Source: Limnoperna fortunei (Eukaryota > Mollusca > Bivalvia > Mytilida > Modiolidae). Taken from it: DNA of 64,000 bases. Below the pieces are notes generated by a model that saw nothing but the letters and a program-made list of their open reading frames with translations, was not told the origin of the DNA and searched no databases. Shown here piece by piece: positions 1 to 11,000 of this stretch (position 1 is its first letter; every line of letters starts with the position of its first letter). The position numbers and the translations under genes are program-made. The stretch lies in assembly GCA_944474755.1 (NCBI GenBank), contig OX104124.1, positions 620,001 to 684,000 of the forward strand, read 5' to 3'.

Positions 1-3000
1 TGTGGGTTGTATGAATATGCATATAGAAACTTAAATTTTAGATACAAAATATCGTAGTAATTTTGTTATTTAAATTATTAACTGTACTTTAAAAGAAATA
101 GATATTTAAGTGAATACAAAAGAGCTGTAAAAAGCAGTTCTAATGAAGAGATGACACAATGGAAAAATGGAATACCAAAAACAGAAAATACAGAAAGAAA
201 GTAACCGGAACCAAAGAAAAACCATGGTTGCACGCAGGTGCTCCGGACGAGTAAGCAGTGCCTGCCTCTTATTAGACACACGTTGCCATGTCCAGGGAAA
301 ATTCAAATCCAGGAATCGGAATCACTACCTATGACTCAGCGAAAATGTCAGATTGTATTTGAGACACTGATTTCCCATAACGACCAATTAAGTCATGGTG
401 ACGACCATATAACTTCTGGAGAGAAAACATCAACCTTGGTGCAACAAACCCTTGTTTGAGTAGTTTAGCAGTCAACAGCAGTGATCGGTCTAGAAAATCG
501 GAATACCGATCGCAGGATCTAGAATAACGTATAAGTTGTGAAATGTACACACCATACGCTGGATCTGCTAGAATGTTGTTGTCGATGAACGGGAAAAAAC
601 GCTTAATTGGTCAATAAGCGACCTTTTTTAATCTTTATTCGGATGTAAAAGTCCATAAATAACAGAAGAAATTCGGTCGAAAATTAAACTAATTTAAATT
701 GGCTATCTATTTACTAAATTGAACAATAGTGAAGGTTTCAAATAGAATAATCAGTAAAGTTGCTATTTCTCATCAAATGACATACGCGTTATTAAATATC
801 CATGTCTCTTATAGTTACACCTTGTACTAGTAGACCATGCGTTAACAGCGGAACTTGCTATATTTCTGGAAGCAGCTATTCTTGCACTTGCAACCCAGGT
901 TACAGTGGACCCACTTGTGAATGTAAGTTTATTGTGGGTTGTATGAATATGTATTTGGAAACTTTAATTTTAGATATAAAATATCATAATAATTTTGTTA
1001 TTTAAATTATTAACTGTATTTTAAAAGAAATAGATATTTAAGTGAATAAAAAAGAGATGTAAAGAGCAAATCTAATGAAGAGATGACACAATGGAAAAAT
1101 GGATGTTTCTTACTGTCATTTTGTTATACACGGCACAAACGTTCGTATTGATTGATCATGTTTTATCACGATCCGTATTCTTCTGTTATTCTGATGTTTT
1201 AATAAGAAAAATAGCAAAGAATACCGACCGAACAACTAGAGCCAAAAGTCAAGGGACAGTTACAAATCCGGATATAGAAAACGCAACGCAAAAACCAAAA
1301 ACACAAAAAAACAGAAAGAAAGTAACCCGAATCAAATAAAAACCATGGTTGCACTCAGGTGCTCCGGACGATTAAGCAGTGCCTGCCTCTTATTATACAC
1401 CCGTTGCCATGTCCAGGGAAAAGTCAAATATAGGAATAGGAATCAGTACCTATGACTCAGCGAAAATGTCAGATCGTATTTGAGACACTGATAAATAACA
1501 GAAGAAATTCGGTCGAAAATTAAACTAATTTACTAAATTGAACAATAGTGAAGGTTTCAAATAGAATAATTAGTAAAGTTGCTATTTCTCATCAAATGAC
1601 ATACACGTTATTAAATATCCATGTCTTCTATAGTTACACCTTGTACTAGTAGACCATGCGTTAACAGCGGAACTTGCTATATTTCTGGAAGCAGCTATTC
1701 TTGCACTTGCAACACAGGTTACAGTGGACCTAATTGTGAATGTAAGTTTTTTGTGTGTTGTATGCATTTGGAAACTTTAATTTTAGTTTATCGTAAATTA
1801 TCGTTATACTTAGAATTAATAATTGTATTTTATTACCCATTTTTAAATTAATATCTAAGTAAATAATGAAAATCTGTATGAAGCACTTCTAATGAAGAAT
1901 GTATCACTGTTTTTACAGAATTTTTGTTTTACTTGAAAAATCATCGTTTGATTGAAAATTGTTTATCAGGTTCCTGAAACTTCTGCCCTTCTGATAATTT
2001 AAATGTCTGACTAATTGGTCAATAAGACACACTTTTGGGTCTTTTTTAAAGTTAAAAGTCAATAAATAACAGAAGAAATTCGTTCGAAAAATAAACTTTG
2101 GCATTATTATAGAAAACATGTTTCTGATTTGTTCTTGGGTAGACCTACTTTAGAGTAGAGTTGCTGTATACTGTTCTGAGATAGAACTGTTTTGCGGTAG
2201 ATGTTTTTCACCAAGTAATGGTTTCCGGGTAAAACACTTATCTGGCATCACTTTAGAGCGCTCAAGAGGGCTGATTTTATCAGCTCCGTAACATCATTAA
2301 TGGTTGACATTATATATACCAAATTGTATCCATGATTGTTGCTTGTTTTTTAAGTTTGTGTTTTGCTTAGCTTATCTTTTGTTCTTCTACCTTGACTTTT
2401 ATTTTGTTAACACGCCTTTCTGCGTTTCTAATATTTGCATTTCCATTTAATATCTCAATCAAAGACTTTATCTTTTTCTTATACCTATTTTTTTTTTTTG
2501 GGGGGGGGGTTAGACGCGGCATTAAGCATTTGTTCGGCTATTTGATAGCTTCCAGTTTGTTTTCTAAGGAGGAATCCAAAGTAGGTACCCGCAGTGTCTT
2601 TTAATGTAGAGGTCAATAGGCAAAAAAGAAAATGTTTGGAAGTATAAGTTTAGAAGTAGTCAATTGAAGAATTACAAAGAATACTCCCGAAAAAGTGTTT
2701 AAGAAATAAATTATTGCGAGTAGGCTTTATGCTAATTAAAACATGATCAGATCTTATATGTTGCTATCGCTCGGTATAAAATGAAGACAAATATAAAGTC
2801 TGACCATGTTCTAATTCGCATAGAGCCCGATTGCGATAATCTATTTCGATTCTAATATGTTTAACAAATGTTTTAAAATTTTAAAGCGGCTATAAGAGGA
2901 CGCTTTCAATGGTATATTTTTTAAACTAATAAGATATATCTAAAACTGTATCTTGAAGCAAATAAAATTGACATAAACATATATGCTCTTCATTTTGTTG

Positions 3001-4469
3001 AATATACGTACCTTTTAAAGAACAATATTGAGAAATGTTAATGAAATTGCATTGTTCCAGTTTGAACTTTTCAGTTGAGCGTTCTTTGAACGTCAGAATT
3101 ATAATTGTTACGTCACATTTGGCTCCATGATATCTTCTCAAAGCGTATGAAGAATTTCATAGAGTTGTTAAACAAATAATGCATATTAAATTATACAAAT
3201 CTCAGATTTCAGACTGAAAATAACTGCAGTATTAACAATAACGATAATTATCGATAACACATAACAAACTGGATTTTTTTAAGTCAGTTTTTACATTTAC
3301 ACATTATACTCAGCTAACGCATGTGCGAACTAAATTGATGGGAATTTTGACACGGCATTGTTTACATAGCTAAAGCACGTCATATTAGAATTTGTAATAA
3401 AATGAATAAGTTCCTGTATTTGCACTCAGATTTCATGTAATCGAACTGTAAGAGTGATTTTTAATCAATAAACACATATTTTATATCTGCATTCTCATTA
3501 TCATATTAGAAGTTTAAGCGTCCATTAAATCCATCAAACAATTATTAGTTTTAACGCGGTATGGATTCAAGGGTTCAAAGGAAGGTTTGGTTATATGCCA
3601 CCCTGCCCAAATAGCAGATTTATTAACAGAATCTGTTAAGTATTGCTGTAAGTTCCTTTAATGGCATTAACTGTTATACGTATATTGCTATTTTATTTTT
3701 TGTAGTGTATTTAATAAATCAGATACATTCCACAAACTATCCGTCCTCATATGTCAATGGTGAGGAATGGAGCATTACGTTGACAGGAACATCAGGGTAC
3801 GGAATACTTGTAAGGTTCACAGAGTTTGTTACGGAATCATGTTGTGACATTTTAACGGTAATTATGACATTTTATTCTCAGTAAGTAATGGGTGCAATAT
3901 AAAATTTGAAAACGTTAACACTTATATAACGTAATGTACTATATATCGACATATGATTCTATGCTTGACGTAACACTGCAATTTTGTTTTTAATTTTCGT
4001 TAAATTATTTAAATATATAAAATTTGTCTGCTTACACATGCAAGCGATTCCCAAATGGTACACGTAATATATTACGATTTATTTCTATAACGTATAATAA
4101 ATATAAAAAAGTTAGAGAATGATGGACTTAGAAAGGAGCATGTGTATTTGGCATTTAAATTGAAAATAAAATTGTATATGACCAGGACATATTTGTGTGA
4201 AACAAGCATGATTCTGAATGGGTTTCACAGAAAGATAGGAATGGTATATACTGATAAACCTTAGAATCAATGACAACATTTATTTTTAGGCGTATGATGG
4301 CCCTGCGCCAAGTTACCGTCTAATAACAAGCATGTCTGGAAATTGGAGCATATCTGGAACATCCTCAGCAGATATAGTAAGCACCGGAATGTACATGTAT
4401 CTAAAATGGAAAACCGACGGTTCAGTCGTCTTGAATGGATGGCATGCAAATGTTTATTTGAAATTGTAG
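1..4469 (+). CDS. Secreted EGF-CUB protein, 3' part of gene (exons 815-922, 1634-1741, 3706-3857, 4290-4469)
   Basis: Four exons can be joined in one frame. Two EGF exons and the first CUB exon each start in phase 1. The EGF exons also end in phase 1, and the CUB pair joins in phase 0 before a TAG at 4467-4469. All junctions have AG acceptors and GT donors. The gene starts before the window: bases 1-160 match the intron downstream of the EGF exon at 815-922, so at least one more EGF exon probably lies just upstream. EGF and CUB modules act outside the cell in adhesion or recognition; no signal peptide is visible here and no specific function can be named. Every EGF unit carries a reverse-transcriptase fragment in its intron, so the array grew by segmental duplication. 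AATAAA at 4511-4516 is a possible polyadenylation signal. The exon calls are firm, but joining all four into one transcript is inferred from phase. Confidence 0.62.
160..600 (-). mobile_element. RT-A retroelement fragment (C-terminal RT region plus 3' tail)
   Basis: Read on the - strand this gives a 73-residue stretch beginning [20 protein letters not shown] and containing [11 protein letters not shown] and GRHHDLI. That is the conserved region after the polymerase core of a bivalve single-ORF reverse transcriptase, perhaps Penelope-like. It is followed by the family's 3' tail (TGCTCCGGACGAGTAA... in + sense). It lies in the intron of the EGF array and is truncated on both sides. Confidence 0.7.
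815..922 (+). CDS. EGF-like domain exon, copy 1
   Basis: The exon is 108 nt, phase 1-1, with acceptor ...TCTTATAG and donor GTAAGT. It encodes a complete EGF module with six cysteines, beginning [14 protein letters not shown] and ending [13 protein letters not shown]. The spacing and the C-x-C before the GYSGP turn are typical of EGF/laminin-type modules. I see no clear D/N-x-D/N-E/Q calcium-binding start, so it is probably not a calcium-binding EGF. Confidence 0.88.
1200..1495 (-). mobile_element. RT-A retroelement 3' tail, duplicated with the EGF unit
   Basis: The sequence from AATAAGAAAAATAGCAAAG through the CTCCGGACG block to TATTTGAGACACTGAT matches the tail part of the fragment at 160-600. 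It sits at the equivalent place in the next EGF unit. The RT-coding part present in the first unit is missing here, which explains most of the length difference between units (933 and 819 bp). Confidence 0.7.
1634..1741 (+). CDS. EGF-like domain exon, copy 2
   Basis: This is a tandem duplicate of the exon at 815-922, with the same 108-nt length, phases and splice sites. In the protein it differs at only a few positions near the C-terminus ([11 protein letters not shown] against [11 protein letters not shown]). All six cysteines are kept, so both copies look usable. The following intron (1742-3705) leads to the CUB exon, whose starting phase matches. Confidence 0.88.
1742..3705 (+). other. Intron between last EGF exon and CUB exon; no exon seen
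   Basis: It contains a diverged remnant of the EGF-unit intron to about 2100, a T10G10 homopolymer run near 2490-2510, and a dispersed repeat at 2697-2945 with a nested palindromic MITE. I see no EGF or other domain-coding segment in either strand. Confidence 0.5.
2721..2826. mobile_element. Short palindromic MITE with an empty-site paralogue
   Basis: The ends GGCTTTATGCTAATTAAAAC and GTTCTAATTCGCATAGAGCC are imperfect inverted repeats. The surrounding repeat (2697-2945) has a paralogue at 43348-43490 in which TTATTGCGAG runs directly into CCCAATAGCAATAATC, so the roughly 105-bp segment is absent there. Confidence 0.6.
3706..3857 (+). CDS. CUB domain exon, N-terminal half
   Basis: The acceptor is TTTTTTGTAG and the donor is GTAATT. 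It enters in phase 1 and leaves in phase 0. The translation contains [20 protein letters not shown] and then [16 protein letters not shown], the classic CUB pattern of NYP, an aromatic-rich strand and the F-x-x-F...C-D motif. The first CUB cysteine pair is absent and there is a vicinal CC instead. It pairs with the exon at 4290. Confidence 0.85.
3858..4289 (+). other. Intron within the CUB domain
   Basis: AT-rich, bounded by GTAATT and TTTTTAG. It splits the CUB domain just before the YDGP motif. Nothing else is seen. Confidence 0.6.
4290..4469 (+). CDS. CUB domain exon, C-terminal half, with stop codon
   Basis: The exon opens [17 protein letters not shown] and ends [10 protein letters not shown] followed by TAG. 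YDGP is the CUB metal-ligand/turn motif. The last residues complete the final strand, so the protein ends right after the domain. The acceptor is TATTTTTAG. The usual fourth CUB cysteine is missing, in keeping with the loss of the first pair in the previous exon. Confidence 0.87.
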   Translation, partial: AYDGPAPSYRLITSMSGNWSISGTSSADIVSTGMYMYLKWKTDGSVVLNGWHANVYLKL

Positions 4470-5168
4470 TAACATATTCAGAAACAAAATTCGGTGCTTC
4501 TGAGTAGTAAAATAAATAATAATAACAAACAAAAACGTGTTTATTACAAGGCAATTGGGACTTGAAGTTATACAACATTTTTACTTATTGTGATTATGTG
4601 TCTGATAAAAATATATTTATCTATTTTTATATGAAATGCCATCAAAGATACCAAGATTAATAAAAGAAATTTACTACGCCAGACTCATCTGTGGCGCCCA
4701 AACCCAGAAATATTTAAAATCCAAATGATTATCAAGTTGTATAGCTTTTATTATATACTGTACAAATTCAGTTAGTGTTTTTTTGTTAAATAACGTGACC
4801 AATGGTTTATTTACTCGCGCTACTGTTCTTCCCTAGTGGTAACTAAATTTACACAATTTAATGATAAAATGCGTCAGGAACAAAATAACACTAATCGCTC
4901 TTTAGGCTCTCCAAATCATAACAAACAAATACAAGTGTTTATTACATACCAATTATGACTTGAAGTAACATTTTTTATTATTGTGATCCTTTTTCTTGTT
5001 TATTTTTATATACTTTACAATTTTTGTAATTGTGCGTTAAAAAACGTTAACAGTGTTTTAATTAATCGCGTTACTGTTTATCACCGCTTGTAAGTAATAT
5101 TTACACCTTTTGATGATAATATGCGGAAGGCCTACAACAACACTAATCGTTCACGAGGTCCTCCAAAT
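4470..5168. repeat. 3' flank of EGF-CUB gene with a diverged tandem duplication
   Basis: AATAAA lies at 4511-4516. The block 4525-4917 is repeated, diverged, at 4918-5168. Shared words are AACAAACAAA(A/T)AC followed by GTGTTTATTACA, GACTTGAAGT, and a closing block ending CTCCAAAT. A weaker copy of the start of this flank follows the CUB pseudo-exon at 12738. Confidence 0.55.
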
Positions 5169-5181
5169 TACTTTTTGCATC

Positions 5182-5375
5182 AGGGGCCACGGTGGTCGAG
5201 TGGTTAAAGTAGTTCGCCTACTATTGATCACGTAGTCGGTCAGCACTGAGGTTTCGGGTTCGATTCTATTTAAAACGGACAAGGTGCGCTCTTCTCCAAT
5301 CTTACTTGACAAGAATTGCCAGTTTTCCTACCGCAGTGATAGAGCTAAAAATTTGCTGAAAGTTGCGTAAATGGA
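5182..5375 (+). mobile_element. tRNA-derived SINE
   Basis: The head GGTGGTCGAGTGGTTAAAGT resembles a pol III A box. GGTTTCGGGTTCGATTC about 50 bp later resembles a B box. The body has TTGCCAGTTTTCCTACC, and the tail TTGCTGAAAGTTGCGTAAA matches the other tRNA-type SINEs in this window. Confidence 0.75.
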
Positions 5376-5539
5376 TTATAAAGACCTTTTATTAAATATT
5401 AACTTAGATAACAGTACAACTGTCGATATTTTATATTTTGCCGAACCAGTCCAGTATAGTATTGGCCTGATTCACCCCCTATTTGCGTGATTATTATAAA
5501 TATTCAATTCACATCCTGTATTAACTGTGAAAAAATTAA

Positions 5540-6230
5540 ACGTGATCGTTATGCAGACTGCTGTTTTACTGAACACTACCGTTACGGAAGTGGTTTTGTG
5601 ATGGCTTGGGCTGGTATAAGTATAGCTGGGAAACACTAACTACCTCCGCCGAATCTATCCATTTCTGGACACATGACTGCGCGAATCGTTCATTTCGTCG
5701 GCGGTAAACACGTGTTCTACCATCAAGCTTCTGTAGCTGGAAACGCGACTCGACACTGAACCATATTCCGCGTCAGTTCTGGAATATCCAATCCCTCAAC
5801 AATCTTACTCTTTCCCATAGATGAAAACGTTTAAAAGTGTACCAAAGTATGTTCCCTGGGTCAAATTACATGTTGTTGGAGTCGGTTTCTGACAGTTTAA
5901 GACCTAATTTTTCGCAATCCAGGTATCCCGACTGCAGTTGTCGTTGCTGTCACTGTTCGATTCCGTAGACGGAATACCCGAATGTACCGATCTTAAAGTG
6001 CTGTGGTTATGCGTGGTCTACCATTTTTTGGACGGTCATTAGTCGTACAGGTCTGTTTTAATAGGGCAGGTAGTCTGGAATATCGATCCGCGCAACCTGA
6101 CTTTGGGAGACTCCAGTCTGTAGTCGTCAGATGATGATGTTTCTGGTAGCAGCATCCAACCGCAGCATGGCATAAGTATTACGTTTCGACGAGTTGGACC
6201 ATAAAACCTGTTCTTGTTAAACGCTAATGA
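5540..6230 (-). pseudogene. Decayed Tc1-like transposase
   Basis: Reading the - strand across frames gives recognisable Tc1-family pieces in order: NDRPKNGRPRITTA and DRYIRVFRLRNRTVTATTTA (linker and second HTH region), a degraded FSDESRF block (one catalytic Asp region) near 5760, DGRTRVYRRRNERFAQSCVQ, then MDRFGGGS near 5650. Several frameshifts and stops separate them, and the third catalytic region cannot be found. The local GC content is higher than its surroundings. It is a dead copy, of a different subfamily from the one at 41-42 kb. Confidence 0.7.
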
Positions 6231-6239
6231 TAGATGATT

Positions 6240-9185
6240 AGGTAGACCACGAACTTTCAGTTACAAGAGCTTTAAAATTTCGCGGCAACGGTGTATGCAA
6301 TTTTCAAGTGTCATTTTTATCAAGTGCCAATATAATATTTAAAACTACATGTACATTTAAAACGTTTGTCATTTTAATTTATACTTGCTAATTATTTAAA
6401 AATTACTTATAAATTTAAATGTGTTTTGCGATTCTTTTTTGAACATCATATTTCAAAATTTTAAATGCTACTTCACACTATTGAATACACAATGAATATA
6501 AAGGTGGCCATAGAGGCATGATGTGTCCATTTTTTACTTTCAGTTTTTTATTTATTTCACTGATATTTGTTCTTTGGTGTAGCTCGCTTAAAAAATTTAT
6601 CTATTTTCACAAATGAACGTAAAACGCAGTATATTTTCTGAGCAGAAAGCAAACTTTGCAAATGGTAAGTGCACACTAGATTTCCGTACTTGACATCCAA
6701 CATAAATGTTTAATTCAGCTAAAAAATCATTCTTTTTGCTTTGTGCCTTTGCTGGGTGGCTTCCGGTGATGTTTACTGCAGAGCTGGATATTTAAGCAAC
6801 CACAGGCACAGCTTCATATAGATTACTTTTAGACATACACCTCGAATATGTTGTCCATGATTATCTCTGCATAAGAATTTGCGTTATTATTATTTTTTAT
6901 ATAATTAAACAGTCGTCTTATTTTATTAAAACATGTACAATTAGATAAATTATTTAAACACACTAAACAACATAAGCAAGATTATCTATATAGGTAAAGA
7001 TTCAGCTTATCACGAATAGGAAAAGATGCTTGCATTTTGTCCAACTACACACTCGTTTATTTTCTGTAACTTGAAAAGTGGACTTGCTGGTTTATGGTAG
7101 CATGCTTATATACAGTTTACTTGAAATATACTTTAACTTAAGAAAAATAATACAAGCATGAAAGCATACTTCCTTACTACTAAATATTAATCAGCATAGA
7201 TTTGTAATGCCCGTATATTATTTCTATAGCGTTGCGTAACCAACACATTACTAATTAAACATATATGCTTTGTGCATTTTACAATTAAATAAGTGGCGAT
7301 CAATGTATACATAAATTTTACATATACTCATCAAATGATGTGACACCTCATTTAAACTATAAAATAAATGCCTGTTATCTTTTTTTAAACTAATAAATAT
7401 TTAAAAAAACATAGATTTAAAAACTATCCTTAATTTTTAACAACTGGTAAATTCAATTAGTTGTTTTATGAGGAGAGAATGGGGAGAAGCATTTTGCAAA
7501 TCGGTCATCTGATACAAAAAAAGTTAATCAGCATAAGTATTTCATGTATGCAAAAGCTGACTGCCCTTGTTACAACATGTACACATTAGTCTTTATAACA
7601 ATTGTCCTGGAAAACATTAAAAAAATTCTGTTGTTGGATAATTTATTAACGGGACCTTAAAATGTGATACAATCTATTGCCATCTGTGGTCAATTATTCC
7701 TGCATGTAAATGATTTTGACTTTTTAAGTACAAAAATAGCCATTGAATACAATAGCCCGATATAAAAAAGAAATTCTACACTGTTTACAATTAACAGATG
7801 CATTCATAATTTTTGTTTTGTGAAATAAAAGAAAACAGTGTTTCAGATAATTCCTTTTGTCATAGATTGGGCAACTAGTGTACAGACTGGGGAAATAAAA
7901 CCAATGAAAAATATTTCTGTTGATCATGATGTACAGTTAGTTCTGAAGACTTATGTTATCATTTTAAATCTACTTGAAGTAATTTTCCGGGAAACTTCTT
8001 GATCGTATAATGATAGATGGCATTTCTGTGAATTGTGCCTATTAATACTTTATCCGCGAGAACATTGAACACTGAAGTAATTGTGATTAATTTCAAAAAT
8101 CACTTAAAATTGACATGATAAATCCTTAAATTAAACAATTACGTATTTTGTGGATGATTGCTTTAAAGTTTTAATACTTATGATGAAAAAAATACAATAT
8201 ATTTATTAAGACCACAATTTAAATTTCTTAATTTAAGCAAAACTTTCCATCTCCTGCGACGTTAATTTGATACGTTTTATATTTATCCGCATATTACTTA
8301 TTCGTTGCTCCTATCAAACGGATGACTGTCCTAACGGTGGTTAACTACTGGCCGACTTGTTGTTTGTATTTAACTGAAGTGAAATTAAGTCAATGTGGTT
8401 AAATGACGAATGCCTGACAAAATGAAGCACAGTCACTTAATTTAAGTTTTTGATTCAGTGATTCCTGTTTTAGTAACATATCATTGAGCTTGAGAATGAA
8501 TATACGACAAATCTATTCATATCTAGATCTATATTTAAATCGGTAACCTAGACCCGCGTTCAAATTGTTTAAACAAGACAACTTCAATTTACCCATTATA
8601 AATTTCCCTGCTCAGTTATGTATTATTAATGTAGCATAAAAGGTACAAATTTAGCAAGTGATCATTTTTATAGCCAGTAATGTTAATATTCATAAATTCT
8701 GCTAAAGTCAACCAAACATATGTAGATGATAAAATAAAATTGCAAATAAAATCGCATTATAAGTTTGTGACACGTAGGAATATACAAAACAAACTGAAGA
8801 TGAAGACGTGGTCGGTTTGGAGGGAATAACTGTCTTTGCCAACAGATATATTTTACGATTTGCGATTATTACTGAAAACAAAAGAAGACAGAAACAATAT
8901 TTTCATGAATTGCAACGTAAATCTAGCTATTCTTCCTTCTTTAATACAAACAGGAAAAAAATTGTCATTGGTCGTGATTTTTAAGTGAAAATTCCATTAA
9001 TTTTTTTCCAAAATTTTTTCTTATCTTAAAATTATGCATTGTTTTTTTTATTATCTAGGGTAAGGTTAAATAATAAAAGCGTGAACGCTTTCTATGACGC
9101 TAATTTCGCCGACTTGTTGAGCGCTATTTATGAGAAAACCACATAAACTACAGCAGCTTCCGGTAACGTCAACGCACAACAATAA
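6240..9185. other. AT-rich non-coding DNA; nothing recognised
   Basis: No domain-coding segment, tandem array or transposon end was recognised on either strand. Short ORFs here are AT-rich and look random. Confidence 0.4.
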
Positions 9186-9189
9186 ATGT

Positions 9190-9475
9190 AGTAATACAAT
9201 AATTATAGATTATTTGCGTTTTTTGAAACGAGATGCGTTTTCTCGTCCATATCTCATCGAAGGGCGACAGCCCTGAGATGAGATGACGAGAAAATGCATC
9301 GAGTTTCAAAATACGTAAATAATCTGTTTATCGCTGTTTTGTAACATTGTGACGTCACAGTGTTTACTTAACGACGTCTTGACAGCGAGCTGAGATAGGC
9401 CTATCTCACGTTAGTAGAGTGAGATGGAATAATATCGCACACAACGATCAAAGGAAAATACTGCAAAATAGCGAT
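9190..9475. mobile_element. Palindromic MITE, family copy 1
   Basis: The core is an inverted repeat: GCGTTTTCTCGTCCATATCTC, a GGGCGACAGCCC turn, then GAGATGACGAGAAAATGC. Outer arms are ATTATTTGCGTTTTTTGAAA and TTTCAAAATACGTAAATAAT. It is followed by a conserved flank (TTATCGCTGTTTTGTAACAT, GTGACGTCA, GAGATAGGCCTATCTCAC). Copies lie at 42780-43075 and 54115-54292. Confidence 0.65.
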
Positions 9476-10120
9476 AATTCACCCTTATTACTCGATAGTG
9501 TATAACTACTGTATGATATGTTATATCTCGTCAGACAATTTATCAGTTGGTTATCACATGTTCCAATTGTACTTTTTAGAAACTATATAAAACCATCAAT
9601 AGATTAAACGAGTTGACAAATAACACGAACTTTTAACAAAACTGTTTAGGAAAATTGAAGTATCCCAATTGTGGTCACTGAACAGACAGTGACACCGAAA
9701 CCTTTTTATCTGTACAAAACTTTAGCTCAGACATCATAAAGATCCGACACTATCTGATTTGAATCTGCTTGTTTGTTTGGAGTTATAACACATCTTGTAT
9801 GTTTGTTACTTTAGTGCAAAATTCTATTGTACAATGCGCAAAGCAGCCTAACTCGTCTGCGGAAGTTGGAATACCATACCCGAAGAATGAATGGAGCTCG
9901 CATTCTCAGTGTTGATACAACGATAAAGCGATAAATCTAATACCGCAAGTAAAGTAAAATTTGTATAAAATTAATTTATGACCATACGAAAACCTACATA
10001 AATTGCTACCTAGCAAATTGATGAATTGTTGTTAACAAATATGCACCGATTATATAAGAAGAATACCGATTTGTGTCTGTGTTTACGTTTAAGTATTACA
10101 ATGTCAAATAGACGAAACAC
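9476..10120. other. Non-coding DNA; nothing recognised
   Basis: AT-rich with no recognised domain or repeat apart from short low-complexity runs. Confidence 0.35.
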
Positions 10121-10491
10121 GCGTCTGGCGTAATGAATTTGTCATCTTGGTAATTTTGATAACATTTTAAAATTATTGGAATATTTGGACAAAGCCGAGT
10201 GAAAGCTCACAATCGGGTAGCAGATGGTGAAGGCATTATAGACAAATTTTAAGTTCGATTATACAAAATTCAAGATCAATATTTTATTATTTGTTTACGT
10301 TATTTATTTATATTGACACTGACTAAGGCTATTCGTTGGTCAAAATGTGTCTATAATTTTTTACAAAAACACTGTCATTTGTGTCGTTGCATAATCTTCT
10401 AGACTTGTATATTATTTTTTTGTTTATGCTTTATCGTCATGTTTGTCAATCCGATACTTAATACGTGTACTGTTTGGTAGCTTCCTTTAGA
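10121..10491. repeat. Direct repeat copy 1 with GCGTCTGGCGTA core
   Basis: It begins GCGTCTGGCGTAATGAATTT and ends near TTGGTAGCTTCCTTTAGAC. It is repeated about 510 bp downstream with roughly 90% identity by eye. A GCGTCTGGCGTA-type core is abundant in bivalve genomes from general knowledge. A short inverted relic is at 61097-61122. Confidence 0.7.
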
Positions 10492-10630
10492 CTCATTATA
10501 TAATAGTTTGAACTACTATTTACATAATCCTATTGGACTTACATTATTCCATTCCCAATCATGTCGTATGAAGAATACCTCAAGCATTTAGAATTGAACG
10601 TTACTGATGAGTCTTGAATAGAATAAAGGC

Positions 10631-11000
10631 GCGTCTGGCGTAATGAATTTGTCACCTTGGTAATTTTGATAACATTTTATTGGAATATTTGAAAAAGCAA
10701 AGTGAAAGTTCACCATCGGGTAGCGTATGGTGAAGGCCATATAGACAAATTTTAAGTTCGATTATACCTTTGAGAAAATTCAGAATCAATATTTAGTTAT
10801 CTTTTTACGTCATTTATTTATATTGACACTGACTAAGGCCATTCGTTGGTCAAAATATGTCTATAATTTGTTCATAAACACCGTAATTTGTGTCGCTGCA
10901 TAATCTTCTAGACTTGTATATTATTCTTTTGTTTATTCATTATCGTCATGATTGTCGATCCGATACTTAATAAGTGCACTGATTGGTAGCTTCCTTTAGA
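10631..11000. repeat. Direct repeat copy 2
   Basis: Second copy of 10121-10491, with small indels (for example, loss of AAAATTA after AACATTTT). The pair marks a local segmental duplication. Confidence 0.7.

Larger units (their letters stand above)
1..1760. repeat. Tandem duplication of a unit of 0.8-0.93 kb holding EGF exon plus intron
   Basis: Base 1 aligns with about base 934, and the exon at 815 aligns with that at 1634. Intron words such as AAATAACAGAAGAAATTCGG recur at about 658, 1493 and, diverged, 2072. Partial intron homology therefore continues to about 2100 without a third exon. Confidence 0.8.

Noticed and set aside
4267..4578. 103-residue - strand ORF
   Set aside because: It is antisense to the CUB exon.
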